This document shows, piece after piece, positions 35,137-44,162 of a stretch of DNA of 64,000 nucleotides. Source of the stretch: Fimbriimonas ginsengisoli (lineage in GTDB: Bacteria > Armatimonadota > Fimbriimonadia > Fimbriimonadales > Fimbriimonadaceae); NCBI GenBank assembly GCA_016179045.1, contig JACOSL010000059.1, forward strand, positions 24,289 to 88,288, given 5' to 3'. Made by a program: the position numbers and the translations under genes. Each line of letters opens with the position of its first letter. Positions within the stretch are counted from its first letter, which is position 1. Under the pieces are notes generated by a model. The model was not told the DNA's origin. It made no database searches and worked only from the letters and a program-made list of their open reading frames with translations.

Positions 35137-36447
35137 ATGGTTCGGTTGCGCCTCGTGTCTGCGGTGGCGGTCATCGCGACCCTCGCCACCGTTGGTTCGG
35201 CGACGCCTTGGCCCGATTCTTCCGATCAACCCCTCTCCCTCGAAGCCGCGCTCAAGCTCGCCAAGGAGCGAAACGGCGCGGTGCGCGCGGCGCTCGCCGA
35301 CCTTGCCGCCGCCCGAGCCCGCACCCACCAGAGCCTTGCCGCATTTCTGCCTACCCTGACGCCAACCGCACAATACGTGAGCGATCGCCATCAGGTGGAT
35401 CTCGGAGACGGAAGCAAGCCGTTCGTCCAATCGGAAGGCTGGGCCACCTCGGCCTCCGCGTCATGGCGACTGCTCGATTCCGGCCAGCGACAGATGAGCT
35501 ACATGGCAACGAGACGGGCGGAGGCGGCGGCCGACGCCGGGGCCCTTCAGACGCTGAGGAGCACGCTGTTCGACGTCCACCAGCAATTCCTCGACGCCCT
35601 GCGCGCTCAGGAGCTACTCAAGGTCAGCCAGGGTCAGGCGGAGCTGGCGCGCACCATCTTGGATCAGACCAAGGTGCGGGTCCAGGTGGGCGACGTGGCC
35701 AGAAAGGAAATTCTGCAGGCGCAGGCGGACAGCCTGAACGCGCAGGTGCAGGCGCTCGCGGCCAAGACCGACGTCGACAACGCCCGGGCAACGCTGAAAG
35801 CCACGCTCGGATGGGAAGCCGCGACCTCGTTGCCACCCCTCGAGCCGACCCGGGAACCATCGACACCGAAACTCCCTACGCTGGCGGAAGTGCTCAAAGT
35901 CGGTCTCGCCGAGCGGCGCGACCTCGTCAGCGCGCGCAGACGAGTCGAGAGCTTGCGGTTCATCAAGCTGCGCGCGGACAGGCAAGCCGGTCCGTTGCTG
36001 AGCCTCGACGCGCGCTACGATCAGGCGGTCTCCCCGGTCTCGCTCGAAGGGCGAAGCGTGGCTCTCACACTCACCGTTCCGTTCTTCGACGGGGGCCTCT
36101 CGCGTGCACAGGCGGAGGAGGCCAAACAGAACTGGATCTCGGCCCTGCGAACGTTTGAGCAAGAGGAGCGGACCGCCGGCGCCGAAATCGAGGCGGCTTA
36201 CAACGCGGTTGAAACCAACGCTAACCGGCTCGGGGCCGCACGCGCCGCCCTCGAAGCGGCGCAGACCAATTATCAGGCCGCAGAAGAAGCCCAACGCCTA
36301 GGCGCGTCCACCCTGCTCGACGTGCTCACCGCGCGCGTGACGCTGGCCACCGCCCAGTCCGGCTCCATCCAGGCTCTGCACGATTTCGTGCTCGCAGAAG
36401 TGCGACTAAGGCTCGTGACAGGTCAGCCAATCCCAGGGGAGGCGTAA
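35137..36447 (+). CDS. TolC-type outer-membrane efflux protein
   Basis: 436-aa exported protein with a signal peptide (about 1-23) and two repeats of the outer-membrane efflux protein (OEP) fold. LSLEAALKLAKERNGAVRAAL opens the first and LPTLAEVLKVGLAERRDL the second. Long coiled-coil stretches rich in Ala/Gln/Glu (for example RRVESL and EEAQRLGASTLLDVL) are typical of TolC channels, which form the tunnel through periplasm and outer membrane. An ABC ATPase gene follows after 3 nt, pointing to a MacAB-TolC-type exporter. The matching adaptor and permease are on the opposite strand at 39.6-43.3 kb. Confidence 0.88.
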   Translation: MVRLRLVSAVAVIATLATVGSATPWPDSSDQPLSLEAALKLAKERNGAVRAALADLAAARARTHQSLAAFLPTLTPTAQYVSDRHQVDLGDGSKPFVQSEGWATSASASWRLLDSGQRQMSYMATRRAEAAADAGALQTLRSTLFDVHQQFLDALRAQELLKVSQGQAELARTILDQTKVRVQVGDVARKEILQAQADSLNAQVQALAAKTDVDNARATLKATLGWEAATSLPPLEPTREPSTPKLPTLAEVLKVGLAERRDLVSARRRVESLRFIKLRADRQAGPLLSLDARYDQAVSPVSLEGRSVALTLTVPFFDGGLSRAQAEEAKQNWISALRTFEQEERTAGAEIEAAYNAVETNANRLGAARAALEAAQTNYQAAEEAQRLGASTLLDVLTARVTLATAQSGSIQALHDFVLAEVRLRLVTGQPIPGEA

Positions 36448-36450
36448 GGC

Positions 36451-37215
36451 TTGCCGGCTGTAATCGAGACCAAGGGGCTTTGCAAGGATTACGCGATGGG
36501 CGAGCAGGTCGTGCACGCCCTGCGCGATGTGAGCGTCACGATCAAGCCGGGCGAGTTCGTCGCGATCATGGGCCCTTCGGGCTCGGGCAAATCCACCTTC
36601 ATGAATGTGGTCGGATGCCTGGACCGGCCTACCTCGGGCGAGTATCTGCTGAATGGGGAGGACGTCTCGCCGCTGGGCGACCGGGACCTCGCCGCGATCC
36701 GCAACAAGAAGATCGGCTTCGTGTTCCAAACGTTCCATCTGCTGGGTCGGTCGACCGCGCTGGCCAACGTGGAACTACCGCTCATTTACGCCGGTGCGGG
36801 CAACAAGACGGCAATGGCGAGGAGGGCGCTCGAAACGGTCGGATTGGCGGACCGGATTAGGCATAGGCCGAACGAACTGTCTGGCGGGCAGCAGCAGCGG
36901 GTGGCGATCGCGCGGGCGATCGTCAACGACCCGATACTCATCCTCGCCGACGAGCCCACCGGCAACCTGGATTCGCGTACCTCCGAGGAGATCATGGCCG
37001 TGTTTCAGGAACTCAATCGGGCGGGGAAGACGGTGGTGGTCGTCACCCATGAGCCCGACATCGCCCACCACTGCCTTCGGATTCTGCGATTCATCGACGG
37101 TCGCATCGTCTCCGATGAACCTGTGACCAAGCCCTTGGACGCTCGCGACATGCTGGCTGCTATGCCTTACCCGGACGCGGCGCCTGTTGAGGTAGCTCCC
37201 GCCTTTCAACTCTAG
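36451..37215 (+). CDS. MacB/LolD-type ABC transporter ATPase
   Basis: 254-aa cytoplasmic ATPase with Walker [11 protein letters not shown]-loop FVFQTFHLL, signature LSGGQQQR, Walker [14 protein letters not shown] and the switch histidine in VVTHEPDI. It belongs to the MacB/LolD/FtsE-like class that energises lipid or drug extrusion. The TTG start at 36451 is behind a GGGGAGG site, 3 nt after the tolC-like gene. No permease follows, which is unusual. It is roughly half identical by eye to the second ATPase at 40852-41628. The stop shares CTAG with the convergent gene. Confidence 0.92.
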   Translation: MPAVIETKGLCKDYAMGEQVVHALRDVSVTIKPGEFVAIMGPSGSGKSTFMNVVGCLDRPTSGEYLLNGEDVSPLGDRDLAAIRNKKIGFVFQTFHLLGRSTALANVELPLIYAGAGNKTAMARRALETVGLADRIRHRPNELSGGQQQRVAIARAIVNDPILILADEPTGNLDSRTSEEIMAVFQELNRAGKTVVVVTHEPDIAHHCLRILRFIDGRIVSDEPVTKPLDARDMLAAMPYPDAAPVEVAPAFQL

Positions 37216-38231
37216 GCCGGACCGACCACGAGAATCACAAACGTTCCCGGCACCATGCGAGGTCGGCGCTGGCCCTCGACCGCTTGCGTTTCGGCAGTGG
37301 CGAGGTAGATGCGGTGCGTCGTAGGATCAAGCGCGCAGGTTCTCGCGCCTCGCTGGGTTACCAGGGTTTGAATCACCTGATACTTATCCGGCGATTCCTG
37401 CCTCGCGATGGTGAGGGTGCCCTCTCCGTTGGAACTGAAAACGAGCCCGAGCTTGGGATCGAATACGCACGCGTCCGGCCCCTTCCCGATCGGCACCTCG
37501 CCAACCAGCTTGGACCTCACCGAGTCGGAGACCATCATCCTGCCCCCGTCGCAGACCGAAAACAGCCGTCGATGGGCGGGGTCGAAGCCCAGCCCGGTCG
37601 GGCTATCGCCCGGCTTGATCGACCAATGCTTCAGCACCTTGAGGGATTTGGAATTGAAGCACACGACCTCGTTGGTGTCTTCGACATTGACAAACACCTT
37701 GCCGCGCCCGTCCGCCGCGCAAAACTCAGGCTTGCCACCAAGTGGCACCGAGCCGGCAACCTTGCCCGTCTTGGCATCGACCGCAGTGGCGTCTTTGCTA
37801 GCCGCGTTGAAGGTGAACACGCGCCCGCTCGCGTCATCGAACAGAATAGCGTCGGGGCGGTTGCCGACCTTGACCGCTTCGATTTCCTTTAGCGTAGCGA
37901 GGTCGAAAATGGTGACGCTGTCGTCCCCGCCGTTGCTGGTGAATCCACGGTTGAGCTTGGGGGCAAACACGGCTTGGTGCGCACCCTTGAGACCGCCGAT
38001 CGTTCCTTCGACCTTGCCCGTGTCCGCATTGACCACATCGATGCGGTTGCCTCGAGAGACATAAAGGCGGCGAGAGGCGGGATCCAAGGTGAGATAATCC
38101 CAGCCTCCGTCGCCTCCGATCTTGAAGCGCTCGACTACGGCGAATTGGACAGGCGCTTTGGGTGACGTCACGTTCGCCAACCCGACCACTCCAAGCGACG
38201 CCCCCAGCAATATCAAGATCGTTCGATTCAT
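37212..38231 (-). CDS. Exported YVTN-type beta-propeller protein
   Basis: 339-aa protein with a signal peptide ([21 protein letters not shown]) followed by seven-bladed YVTN/YncE-like repeats, visible as recurring 'V(V/F)[11 protein letters not shown]', '[16 protein letters not shown]' and '[13 protein letters not shown]' units about 42 residues apart. It probably acts in the periplasm or at the surface as a binding scaffold, with no enzymatic motif seen. The ATG at 38231 is preferred over an upstream in-frame ATG because it starts the signal peptide. TACAGT about 36 nt upstream may be its -10. Confidence 0.82.
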   Translation of the reverse strand: MNRTILILLGASLGVVGLANVTSPKAPVQFAVVERFKIGGDGGWDYLTLDPASRRLYVSRGNRIDVVNADTGKVEGTIGGLKGAHQAVFAPKLNRGFTSNGGDDSVTIFDLATLKEIEAVKVGNRPDAILFDDASGRVFTFNAASKDATAVDAKTGKVAGSVPLGGKPEFCAADGRGKVFVNVEDTNEVVCFNSKSLKVLKHWSIKPGDSPTGLGFDPAHRRLFSVCDGGRMMVSDSVRSKLVGEVPIGKGPDACVFDPKLGLVFSSNGEGTLTIARQESPDKYQVIQTLVTQRGARTCALDPTTHRIYLATAETQAVEGQRRPRMVPGTFVILVVGPA

Positions 38232-38314
38232 TTTTTTGCCCCCAGTCGAGACCTGCCCGACCATTCCACTGTACGCGATTCGTCAGCAGCCCCGTTCCGC
38301 TCCGCGTGGTGCGC

Positions 38315-38320
38315 TATGAT
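38315..38320 (+). promoter_or_regulatory. -10 element of the winged-helix gene
   Basis: TATGAT, 7 nt before the ATG at 38328. An alternative ATG at 38316 lies inside it. Confidence 0.6.
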
Positions 38321-38327
38321 CCCCTTC

Positions 38328-39545
38328 ATGACGCAACAATCCTTGCGCGCTTGGTGGTGGGCCAAGCAGGGGCTCGACGGATCACTCATCGGTAAGACCG
38401 CCCGCGAGGCACTCCTCCGCGCCGGTTGGAGCCGCTCGGTCGGGGGCGCAAACCCCTACATGTCCGTCTTCGCACGCACCGGCGCTCCTCGCGCCTCGAT
38501 CGACGCAGAGGCAGGGAACCTTCAAATCCAAGAGTTGCCCAGTGCTAGGGGCTGCACCCACGTCCTTCCCGCTGAAGACTTCGCGCTCGGCCTGGGGGTG
38601 GCACAAGGGAGCGGAGCGGAGACCGAGATCGTAAACGCTAAGAGGTTCCTGGGGGTGACCGACGAGGAACTGGGCAGGCTGGCAGAGGCGACCTTGCGCG
38701 CGCTTGAGGCGGGTCCGCTCGATCCCAAGCAGATCAAGGACGCAGTCGGCGGGGCCGCGCGAAGCCTGGGGGAAGAAGGCAAGAAGCGGGGGATCAACTC
38801 GACCCTGCCGCTCGTGCTTGGCCGTCTGCAGATCGAGGGCTCGATCCGCCGCGTGCCGATCGAGGGTCGCCTCGATCGGCAACGTTACCGCTATGCGCTT
38901 TGGCGTCCCAATCCTCTTGCTGGCTTTGGCTTGTCGCGCGAAGAGGCCTTTACTGAGTTGGGCCGCCGCTACTTCAGCTGGATCGGCCCCGCGTCGCTCG
39001 GCCACTTTCAATGGTTCTCGGGCCTAGGAGTCAAGGCGGCGAGCGAGGCGCTCAACCCACTCGGCCTCGTGCCGGTGGCGGAGGGCACCGATCTTGTTGG
39101 GTTCCCATCCGACGTTGATGCCCTGCGCTCGTTTGCCCCGCCCAAGGATCCGGTCTACAACCTCGTGGCAAGCCTGGATTCCGTGCTGCTGCTTCGCCGG
39201 GACCTTGCCTCGCTGCTCGACGAGGAAGACAGCGGCCGCGAGACCGCGACCGCTACCGAGCTCAGCCCGATTTCGGGCCTCCAGGACCTGTACTCCAACG
39301 CGATCCTCGACCGCGGGCGACTTATCGGCCTTTGGGAGTTCGAGCCGAGCTCGGGCACGATCGCGTGGACGTGCTTTGTCGAGCGAAACGACGCACTGAA
39401 GGCGGAGGTGGCAAGAACGGAGGCTTTCATCCGCGACCAGCTCGAGGATTGCCGTTCGTTTAGCCTGGACTCGCCCGAAAGCCGCAAGCCGCGCATCGCC
39501 AATCTGCGGCTGCTGGCCGACCGCGAAGCTGCGCCTGTTCGATAG
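38328..39545 (+). CDS. Winged-helix DNA-binding protein (HTH_42/YcaQ-like)
   Basis: 405-aa protein of the HTH_42 (DUF1006/YcaQ/AlkZ-like) family, several members of which are DNA glycosylases acting on crosslinks or alkylated bases. The N-terminal LRAWWWAKQGLDGSLIGKTAREALLRAGW, the middle EGRLDRQRYRYALWRPNP and the REEAFTELGRRYFSWIGPASL segment match the family layout. Members often have a conserved QxQ or QxD catalytic loop that I cannot locate, so enzymatic activity is unproven. The start is chosen from the -10 position. Confidence 0.72.
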   Translation: MTQQSLRAWWWAKQGLDGSLIGKTAREALLRAGWSRSVGGANPYMSVFARTGAPRASIDAEAGNLQIQELPSARGCTHVLPAEDFALGLGVAQGSGAETEIVNAKRFLGVTDEELGRLAEATLRALEAGPLDPKQIKDAVGGAARSLGEEGKKRGINSTLPLVLGRLQIEGSIRRVPIEGRLDRQRYRYALWRPNPLAGFGLSREEAFTELGRRYFSWIGPASLGHFQWFSGLGVKAASEALNPLGLVPVAEGTDLVGFPSDVDALRSFAPPKDPVYNLVASLDSVLLLRRDLASLLDEEDSGRETATATELSPISGLQDLYSNAILDRGRLIGLWEFEPSSGTIAWTCFVERNDALKAEVARTEAFIRDQLEDCRSFSLDSPESRKPRIANLRLLADREAAPVR

Positions 39546-39607
39546 GGTTTGCAGCTGGGACATTTGCCCCCGCGGCCCGCCTGCTCGTCTTCGCCGAACC
39601 GAGAGTC

Positions 39608-40855
39608 TCACTCATACCGCAGGGCCTGGATCGGGTTCAGGCGCGAGGCCTTGCTCGCGGGATATATCCCAAAGAATAGTCCGACACCGGCCGAAACGAC
39701 GAGGGCCAAGACGAGTGCAATCGGGCTGATGACCGTCTCCCAGCCTGCGATCTTTGCCAGCAAGGCCGACGAACCCACACCCAGCACCACCCCGACCAGA
39801 CCGCCGATCATCGCGATGATCGACGCCTCGATCAGGAACTGAAGGAGAATGTCGCGGGGCGTGGCCCCCACTGCCTTCCGGATTCCGATTTCGCGCGTGC
39901 GCTCGGTCACCGAGACGAGCATGATGTTCATAATCCCGATGCCTCCTACCACGAGCGAGATCACCGCAACTGCGGTCAGCATCATCGTCATCGTTTGAGC
40001 CACGCTTTGCGAGCGTGTCAAAAGGTCGGTCTGGCTCATCACCTGGAAGTCGTCGCTCTCTGGGAACGGCGGACGCAGGTGGTGGCGAATGCGCAAAAGC
40101 GCGTTGATCTGCTGCTGGGCCAAGGGCATCACTTCCGGGGTGACGCAGCTTACGCCGATCTGGTCAAGGCGCGAAGTGCCGAGCACACGCTCCATCGCGA
40201 CAGTGAGGGGAACGACGACCACGTCGTCTGGATCCGGACCGAACGAAGCGGCGCCCTTCGGCGCGAGGATGCCGATCACGAGAAAGCTATTTCGGTTCAC
40301 CAAAATGGTGCGGCCGGTCAGGTCGGTAAGTCGGCTTCCGGTCAGCTTTTCGCATAGGGCCTGGCCCAAAACGCACACGCGAACGCTGCCCTCGTTCTCG
40401 AAGCTGTTGAAGAACCTTCCGAGCGAAACGGGAGCATTGTTCACGGAAACGTATTCGGGTGTTGTCCCGACTACCGATGAGCTCGTGTCCACCCCCGCAA
40501 GGCGTACCTGAACGTTTCCGCGTACCTGAGGCGCAACCGCAGAGATCGTTTCCGGAAAAAGTTGGCCGATGACGCGGGCGTCCTGAACGGTCAGCCTGTT
40601 GGCGGCCTGGCTGCCACTGCCGGCGCGCCCCACCGCAGTCAAGCGAATGCGACGCGGACCCTGCCGTACCGTCAGCAAGTTGGTTCCTAGGGAATTGATC
40701 TGGTCGGCGACGCTCTTGGACGCCCCCAACCCGATCGCGACAACGAGGATCACGACGGCGACGCCGATCACGATGCCCAGCATCGTAAGGAACGTGCGCG
40801 CCTTGTTGATCGAGAGGGCGCGGAGCGCAAGGCGGAGGTCGCTGACGAAATTCAT
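39608..40855 (-). CDS. MacB-type ABC transporter permease
   Basis: 415-aa FtsX/MacB-type permease. One N-terminal helix (NKARTFLTMLGIVIGVAVVILVVAIGLG) precedes a large periplasmic domain (about 60-280), followed by three C-terminal helices (AVAVISLVVGGIGIMNIMLVSV, then IEASIIAMIGGLVGVVLGVGSSA and LALVVSAGVGLFFGIYPA). The family motif RTREIGIRKAVGA is intact. The start at 40855 overlaps the ATPase stop (ATGA); an upstream in-frame extension is rejected. With the ATPase and adaptor it forms a MacAB-like exporter. Confidence 0.93.
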   Translation of the reverse strand: MNFVSDLRLALRALSINKARTFLTMLGIVIGVAVVILVVAIGLGASKSVADQINSLGTNLLTVRQGPRRIRLTAVGRAGSGSQAANRLTVQDARVIGQLFPETISAVAPQVRGNVQVRLAGVDTSSSVVGTTPEYVSVNNAPVSLGRFFNSFENEGSVRVCVLGQALCEKLTGSRLTDLTGRTILVNRNSFLVIGILAPKGAASFGPDPDDVVVVPLTVAMERVLGTSRLDQIGVSCVTPEVMPLAQQQINALLRIRHHLRPPFPESDDFQVMSQTDLLTRSQSVAQTMTMMLTAVAVISLVVGGIGIMNIMLVSVTERTREIGIRKAVGATPRDILLQFLIEASIIAMIGGLVGVVLGVGSSALLAKIAGWETVISPIALVLALVVSAGVGLFFGIYPASKASRLNPIQALRYE

Positions 40856-41628
40856 CGCCTGCCTGCGCTTCCCGGGAGCGGCTCGCGCATCCGGGCGATC
40901 ATCTCGCTTGCACGCAGGCGTTCGGTGATTGGCTGGTCTTCGATGATCCGGCCGTCGCGCATCGCGACCTGGCGCTTGCAATGTCGAGCGATGTCCTGCT
41001 CATGGGTCACCATGAGAATCGTTGCGCCGTCGTCGTTAAGCTGCTGGAAAATCTGCATGATCTCCTCGCTCTGCAGACTGGCGAGGTTCCCGGTTGGCTC
41101 GTCGGCGAGGATGATGCTTGGCTCGGTAACGATCGCTCGGGCGATCGCCACCCGTTGCTGCTGGCCCCCCGACAATTCGCTCGGTCGATGCTCGAGCCGG
41201 TCCCCCAGGCCGACCCGCTGCAACGCCTGCTGGGCAAGCTCGGTACGATTGCTTCGCCGGCCGTATATGAGAGGCACCTCGACGTTTTCTAGGGCGGTCG
41301 TTCTCGCAAGCAAATTGAAGCCCTGAAACACGAAGCCGATTTTCCGGTTTCTGATTGCCGCGAGTTCGTACTCGTCGAGCGTGGCGACTTCCACTCCATC
41401 TAGCTGGTAGGAGCCGGCATCGGGTACGTCGAGGCACCCGACGATGTTCATGAGGGTGGACTTGCCCGAGCCCGAGGCGCCGGTGACCGCGACGAATTCG
41501 CCGCTTTCGATGTCTAGGTCGACGCAATCAAGCGCGAGCAGTTCCTGCTCGCCCATTTGATAAATTTTGGTGATGCCCCGCAGTCGCAGAAGCGGGCCCG
41601 TGGCGGACGCATCAGCGTGGGCGTCCAC
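40852..41628 (-). CDS. MacB-type ABC transporter ATPase with altered D-loop
   Basis: 258-aa ATPase with Walker A GASGSGKST, Q-loop FVFQGFNLL, signature LSGGQQQR, Walker [12 protein letters not shown] and switch histidine VTHEQDI. Directly after Walker B it reads NLAS where NLDS is the usual D-loop. The start is GTG at 41628, preceded by GGAGGAGG at the right distance; ATG at 41667 is alternative. It overlaps the adaptor gene end by 17 nt and the permease start by 4 nt. It is paralogous to the ATPase at 36451-37215. Confidence 0.93.
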   Translation of the reverse strand: MDAHADASATGPLLRLRGITKIYQMGEQELLALDCVDLDIESGEFVAVTGASGSGKSTLMNIVGCLDVPDAGSYQLDGVEVATLDEYELAAIRNRKIGFVFQGFNLLARTTALENVEVPLIYGRRSNRTELAQQALQRVGLGDRLEHRPSELSGGQQQRVAIARAIVTEPSIILADEPTGNLASLQSEEIMQIFQQLNDDGATILMVTHEQDIARHCKRQVAMRDGRIIEDQPITERLRASEMIARMREPLPGSAGRR

Positions 41629-43339
41629 CTGGTCCTCCTCCGCCACTTCCAAGGAACGAGGACCCACCCTGTGAGGTCTGCGGCGCTCCCCCCGCCATGA
41701 CCACGACTTCGCCGCCTTGCAGGCCCTTCAGCACCTCGATATTCACGCCGTCGGAGCCGCCTGTCGTGATCGATTTCCTTGTGATCTTCTTCTCGCCACC
41801 CGTCGTTTCGAGCACCTGCACCGACGGGCCTCGCGTGCCCAACTGGACGGCAACAGCAGGCACGAGCAGCACGTTGGTGCGCCGCCTGGTTTGGATTGTG
41901 ACGTTGGCGGTCATGTCCGGTTTGAGAACCTCCTTGGCGCCCGCGACCGAAACGGTCACGCCATAGCTCACCACGCCCTGCTGAATCGTAGAGCCCGAGG
42001 CAATCTTGATCACCTTTCCCTCGAAGGTCCTGCCCGGGAAAGCATCGACGGTGATGTTCGCGACCTGCCCGAGCTTGACCTTCGCAATGTCGGTTTCATC
42101 GACGAAGGCGTCCACCTCCAGCCGCTTGAGATCGGCGACGATAATCACGGTGGGCGCCGAAAGGCCGGCGGCGATGGTCTCGCCCTGCTGGGCGCTTAGT
42201 TGGAGCACCGTGCCGGAAATAGGCGAGCGGATGAAGCTCTTGTCCATTTGGGCTTCGTTCAGCGCGACTTGGGCCGCAGCCTGGAGGACGGCGTCTCGCG
42301 CCGCCTGCACATCTTTGTCCTTGACCACATCGTTGGAGATGCCGGCGGCAGCCGCGGCCATAGCCGCCTGCGCTTGTCGCACCGACGCCTGCGCATCTCG
42401 AGCCGTAGCCTGTTTCGACTCCACAATCTGCGTCTCCGATTTCGCCGCCCTTAGTCCGGCTTGAGCGCTATCGACCTGGTCCTTCGCCACCTTCAAATCC
42501 GTGGAGACCTTCTCCTTCACCAGGTCGTAATTCGACCGCGCGGATCGAGTTTGCGATGCGTTCACGGCTGCCTGAGCTCGAACGACGTCGAGTTCCGCTT
42601 GTGAGGCGTACCCCTTCGCAACCAGAGCTTCCAGCCGCGCAAGACTAGCTGCCGAACTCGCCGAATTGGCCTCCGCCTGCGCGAGTTGCTCCTTTGCCGT
42701 CTGAATTTGGAGTCCCGCCGTTAGCGTCATATAGCTCAGATTGGACTGCGCGGAGGAGAGCGCCTTCTCCGCTCGCACAATGTCGGAGGCGGTCGCCTCC
42801 CCCTGCTGACCCGCATTTGCCTGTGCCGCCTGTAGGCGGTCCATAGATCCCGCATAGGCCTGCCGCGCGCCTTCGATCGACGAGACGGTCTGCGCTCGCT
42901 CCAAGGGGACGCCGGCGAGTTGCTGCTGTAGCCGGCTTTGCGCCTGCGCCAAGCTCGCTTTAGCTTGGTCTAGCTGAGCGCGCAAGTCGGGCGCATCGAG
43001 CTCGGCGATCACTTCTCCTGCCTTGACCGTGCTGCCGACGTCGGCAGCCAAATATTTGATCCGCCCGGTGATCTGGGAACCGATCTTCACCATCGCGCCC
43101 GTCTGCGCGGAAATGCTTCCCGTGGCGGAAACGGTCTCGATAAGATCGCCCCGCGTCACGGTGGAGGTGATCAGGCTGGGGCCAGAGCCTTTGCGCAGCC
43201 TAGCGGAACCCCAATAGGCGAGCGACAAGAGCAGCAGGGCGCCGAGCGCCCAAACAATTCGGCTACGCAGCGCCTTCGTTCGGCGTCCCGAGGACTTTTC
43301 AGCAGGCGAGGGCTCGACGGCCACGCTCGGTTCGTTCAT
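41612..43339 (-). CDS. MacA/HlyD-type periplasmic adaptor with very long hairpin
   Basis: 575-aa membrane-fusion protein with a cytoplasmic N-tail, one membrane helix (about 26-44) and a split lipoyl domain (AGEVIAELDAPDLRAQ near 105 and GTVLQLSAQQGETI near 380). Between these lies about 260 residues of Ala/Gln/Ser-rich helix with repeated AQA, QAQSRLQQQL and ARDAQASVRQAQAAMAAAAAG patterns. Usual MacA proteins are about 370-400 aa, so the hairpin is much longer. A beta-barrel and membrane-proximal domain follow and the end is GGGGPGGRPR. It bridges the permease and a TolC-type channel. Confidence 0.9.
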   Translation of the reverse strand: MNEPSVAVEPSPAEKSSGRRTKALRSRIVWALGALLLLSLAYWGSARLRKGSGPSLITSTVTRGDLIETVSATGSISAQTGAMVKIGSQITGRIKYLAADVGSTVKAGEVIAELDAPDLRAQLDQAKASLAQAQSRLQQQLAGVPLERAQTVSSIEGARQAYAGSMDRLQAAQANAGQQGEATASDIVRAEKALSSAQSNLSYMTLTAGLQIQTAKEQLAQAEANSASSAASLARLEALVAKGYASQAELDVVRAQAAVNASQTRSARSNYDLVKEKVSTDLKVAKDQVDSAQAGLRAAKSETQIVESKQATARDAQASVRQAQAAMAAAAAGISNDVVKDKDVQAARDAVLQAAAQVALNEAQMDKSFIRSPISGTVLQLSAQQGETIAAGLSAPTVIIVADLKRLEVDAFVDETDIAKVKLGQVANITVDAFPGRTFEGKVIKIASGSTIQQGVVSYGVTVSVAGAKEVLKPDMTANVTIQTRRRTNVLLVPAVAVQLGTRGPSVQVLETTGGEKKITRKSITTGGSDGVNIEVLKGLQGGEVVVMAGGAPQTSQGGSSFLGSGGGGPGGRPR

Positions 43340-43347
43340 GTTTTTCG

Positions 43348-43353
43348 ACTTTA
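43348..43353 (-). promoter_or_regulatory. -10-like element of the efflux adaptor operon
   Basis: TAAAGT on the minus strand, 8 nt before the ATG at 43339; the surrounding AAAAAC leader is A-rich. Confidence 0.4.
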
Positions 43354-43584
43354 GCCGGGGAGCCCCGAGATATATACGTCATCGGGACCCGCGCATGCGC
43401 CTACGGGGTTTCTTTCCGTAAGGTCCCATAATGAGACCCGGCGATCGAGGGCCTCTTTCTGGGCCCGCCGGTGTCAGCCGTGAGTTTGCCGGCTTTTCGC
43501 TTTCCCCATCGCGCGAACTTTACGAATCGCGGGTGGCCGGCTGGTCATTCTCAATCCCGATAGGACGGCACGCGCCCGTCGCGC

Positions 43585-44049
43585 CTACTTGGCCTTCTCG
43601 CGCTTCTGGGTCGCCGACTTGACCTTCGTGTGAACGGTCAACCAACGGCCCTCGACCTTGCGCCAGGTGTCGACGCCAACTTCGTGGCCCTTCATCACGA
43701 ATTTGCCCTTCTCATCCTTGCCCCACATGCGATAGGCCCAGTCGTAGCCCACCGCGACGTCCGCCCCAACCGACTTGACCGAAGTTACGCGTACTCGGCA
43801 ACGAAAACGCTCCGCAGCCCTGATCGGGTCCAACTCGCTCTTTATGAAGTCGACACGGTTGAGAGTCTTGCCGTCTTGGCCCTGGATCGTGAAATCCTTG
43901 TCGAGCATTTTCTCGAACGCGTCCATGTTGCGCTGGTTGAACACGCGCTCGATTCCAGCATAGGTCTTGAGCCAAGCCTTGCGATCGGGCGCGGAGGCGA
44001 AAGCCACCAGCGAAGCGGCGAGGAGGACGAGGACAACAAATCGTTTCAT
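43585..44049 (-). CDS. Exported SnoaL/DUF4440-like protein
   Basis: 154-aa protein with a signal peptide (MKRFVVLVLLAASLVAFASA) and one NTF2-like/SnoaL-type domain: IERVFNQRNMDAFEKMLDKDFTIQ, then a beta-rich half ending GRWLTVHTKVKSATQ. Such domains bind small ligands or act as ketosteroid-isomerase-like folds; no catalytic residue can be assigned. CATAAT lies seven bases before the ATG. It is a lone gene between the efflux operon and the YkgJ gene. Confidence 0.78.
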   Translation of the reverse strand: MKRFVVLVLLAASLVAFASAPDRKAWLKTYAGIERVFNQRNMDAFEKMLDKDFTIQGQDGKTLNRVDFIKSELDPIRAAERFRCRVRVTSVKSVGADVAVGYDWAYRMWGKDEKGKFVMKGHEVGVDTWRKVEGRWLTVHTKVKSATQKREKAK

Positions 44050-44056
44050 GTGGGCG

Positions 44057-44062
44057 ATTATG
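44057..44062 (-). promoter_or_regulatory. -10 element of the SnoaL-like gene
   Basis: CATAAT on the minus strand, 7 nt before the ATG at 44049. Confidence 0.6.
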
Positions 44063-44162
44063 GCTCTGGATGCCGTTGCCCGCAAACGTTCCCCAAACCG
44101 GCTGAGGCTCAGGCTGACGTATTTGGAATGGCCGTTCCGGTCTGCCGGGCTGCGAGGAAGCC

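Noticed and set aside
43431..43622. A 63-codon frame on the plus strand in the spacer before the efflux adaptor
   Set aside because: It overlaps the snoaL-like 3' end, has no family resemblance, and the CATAAT at 43424 is weakly placed.
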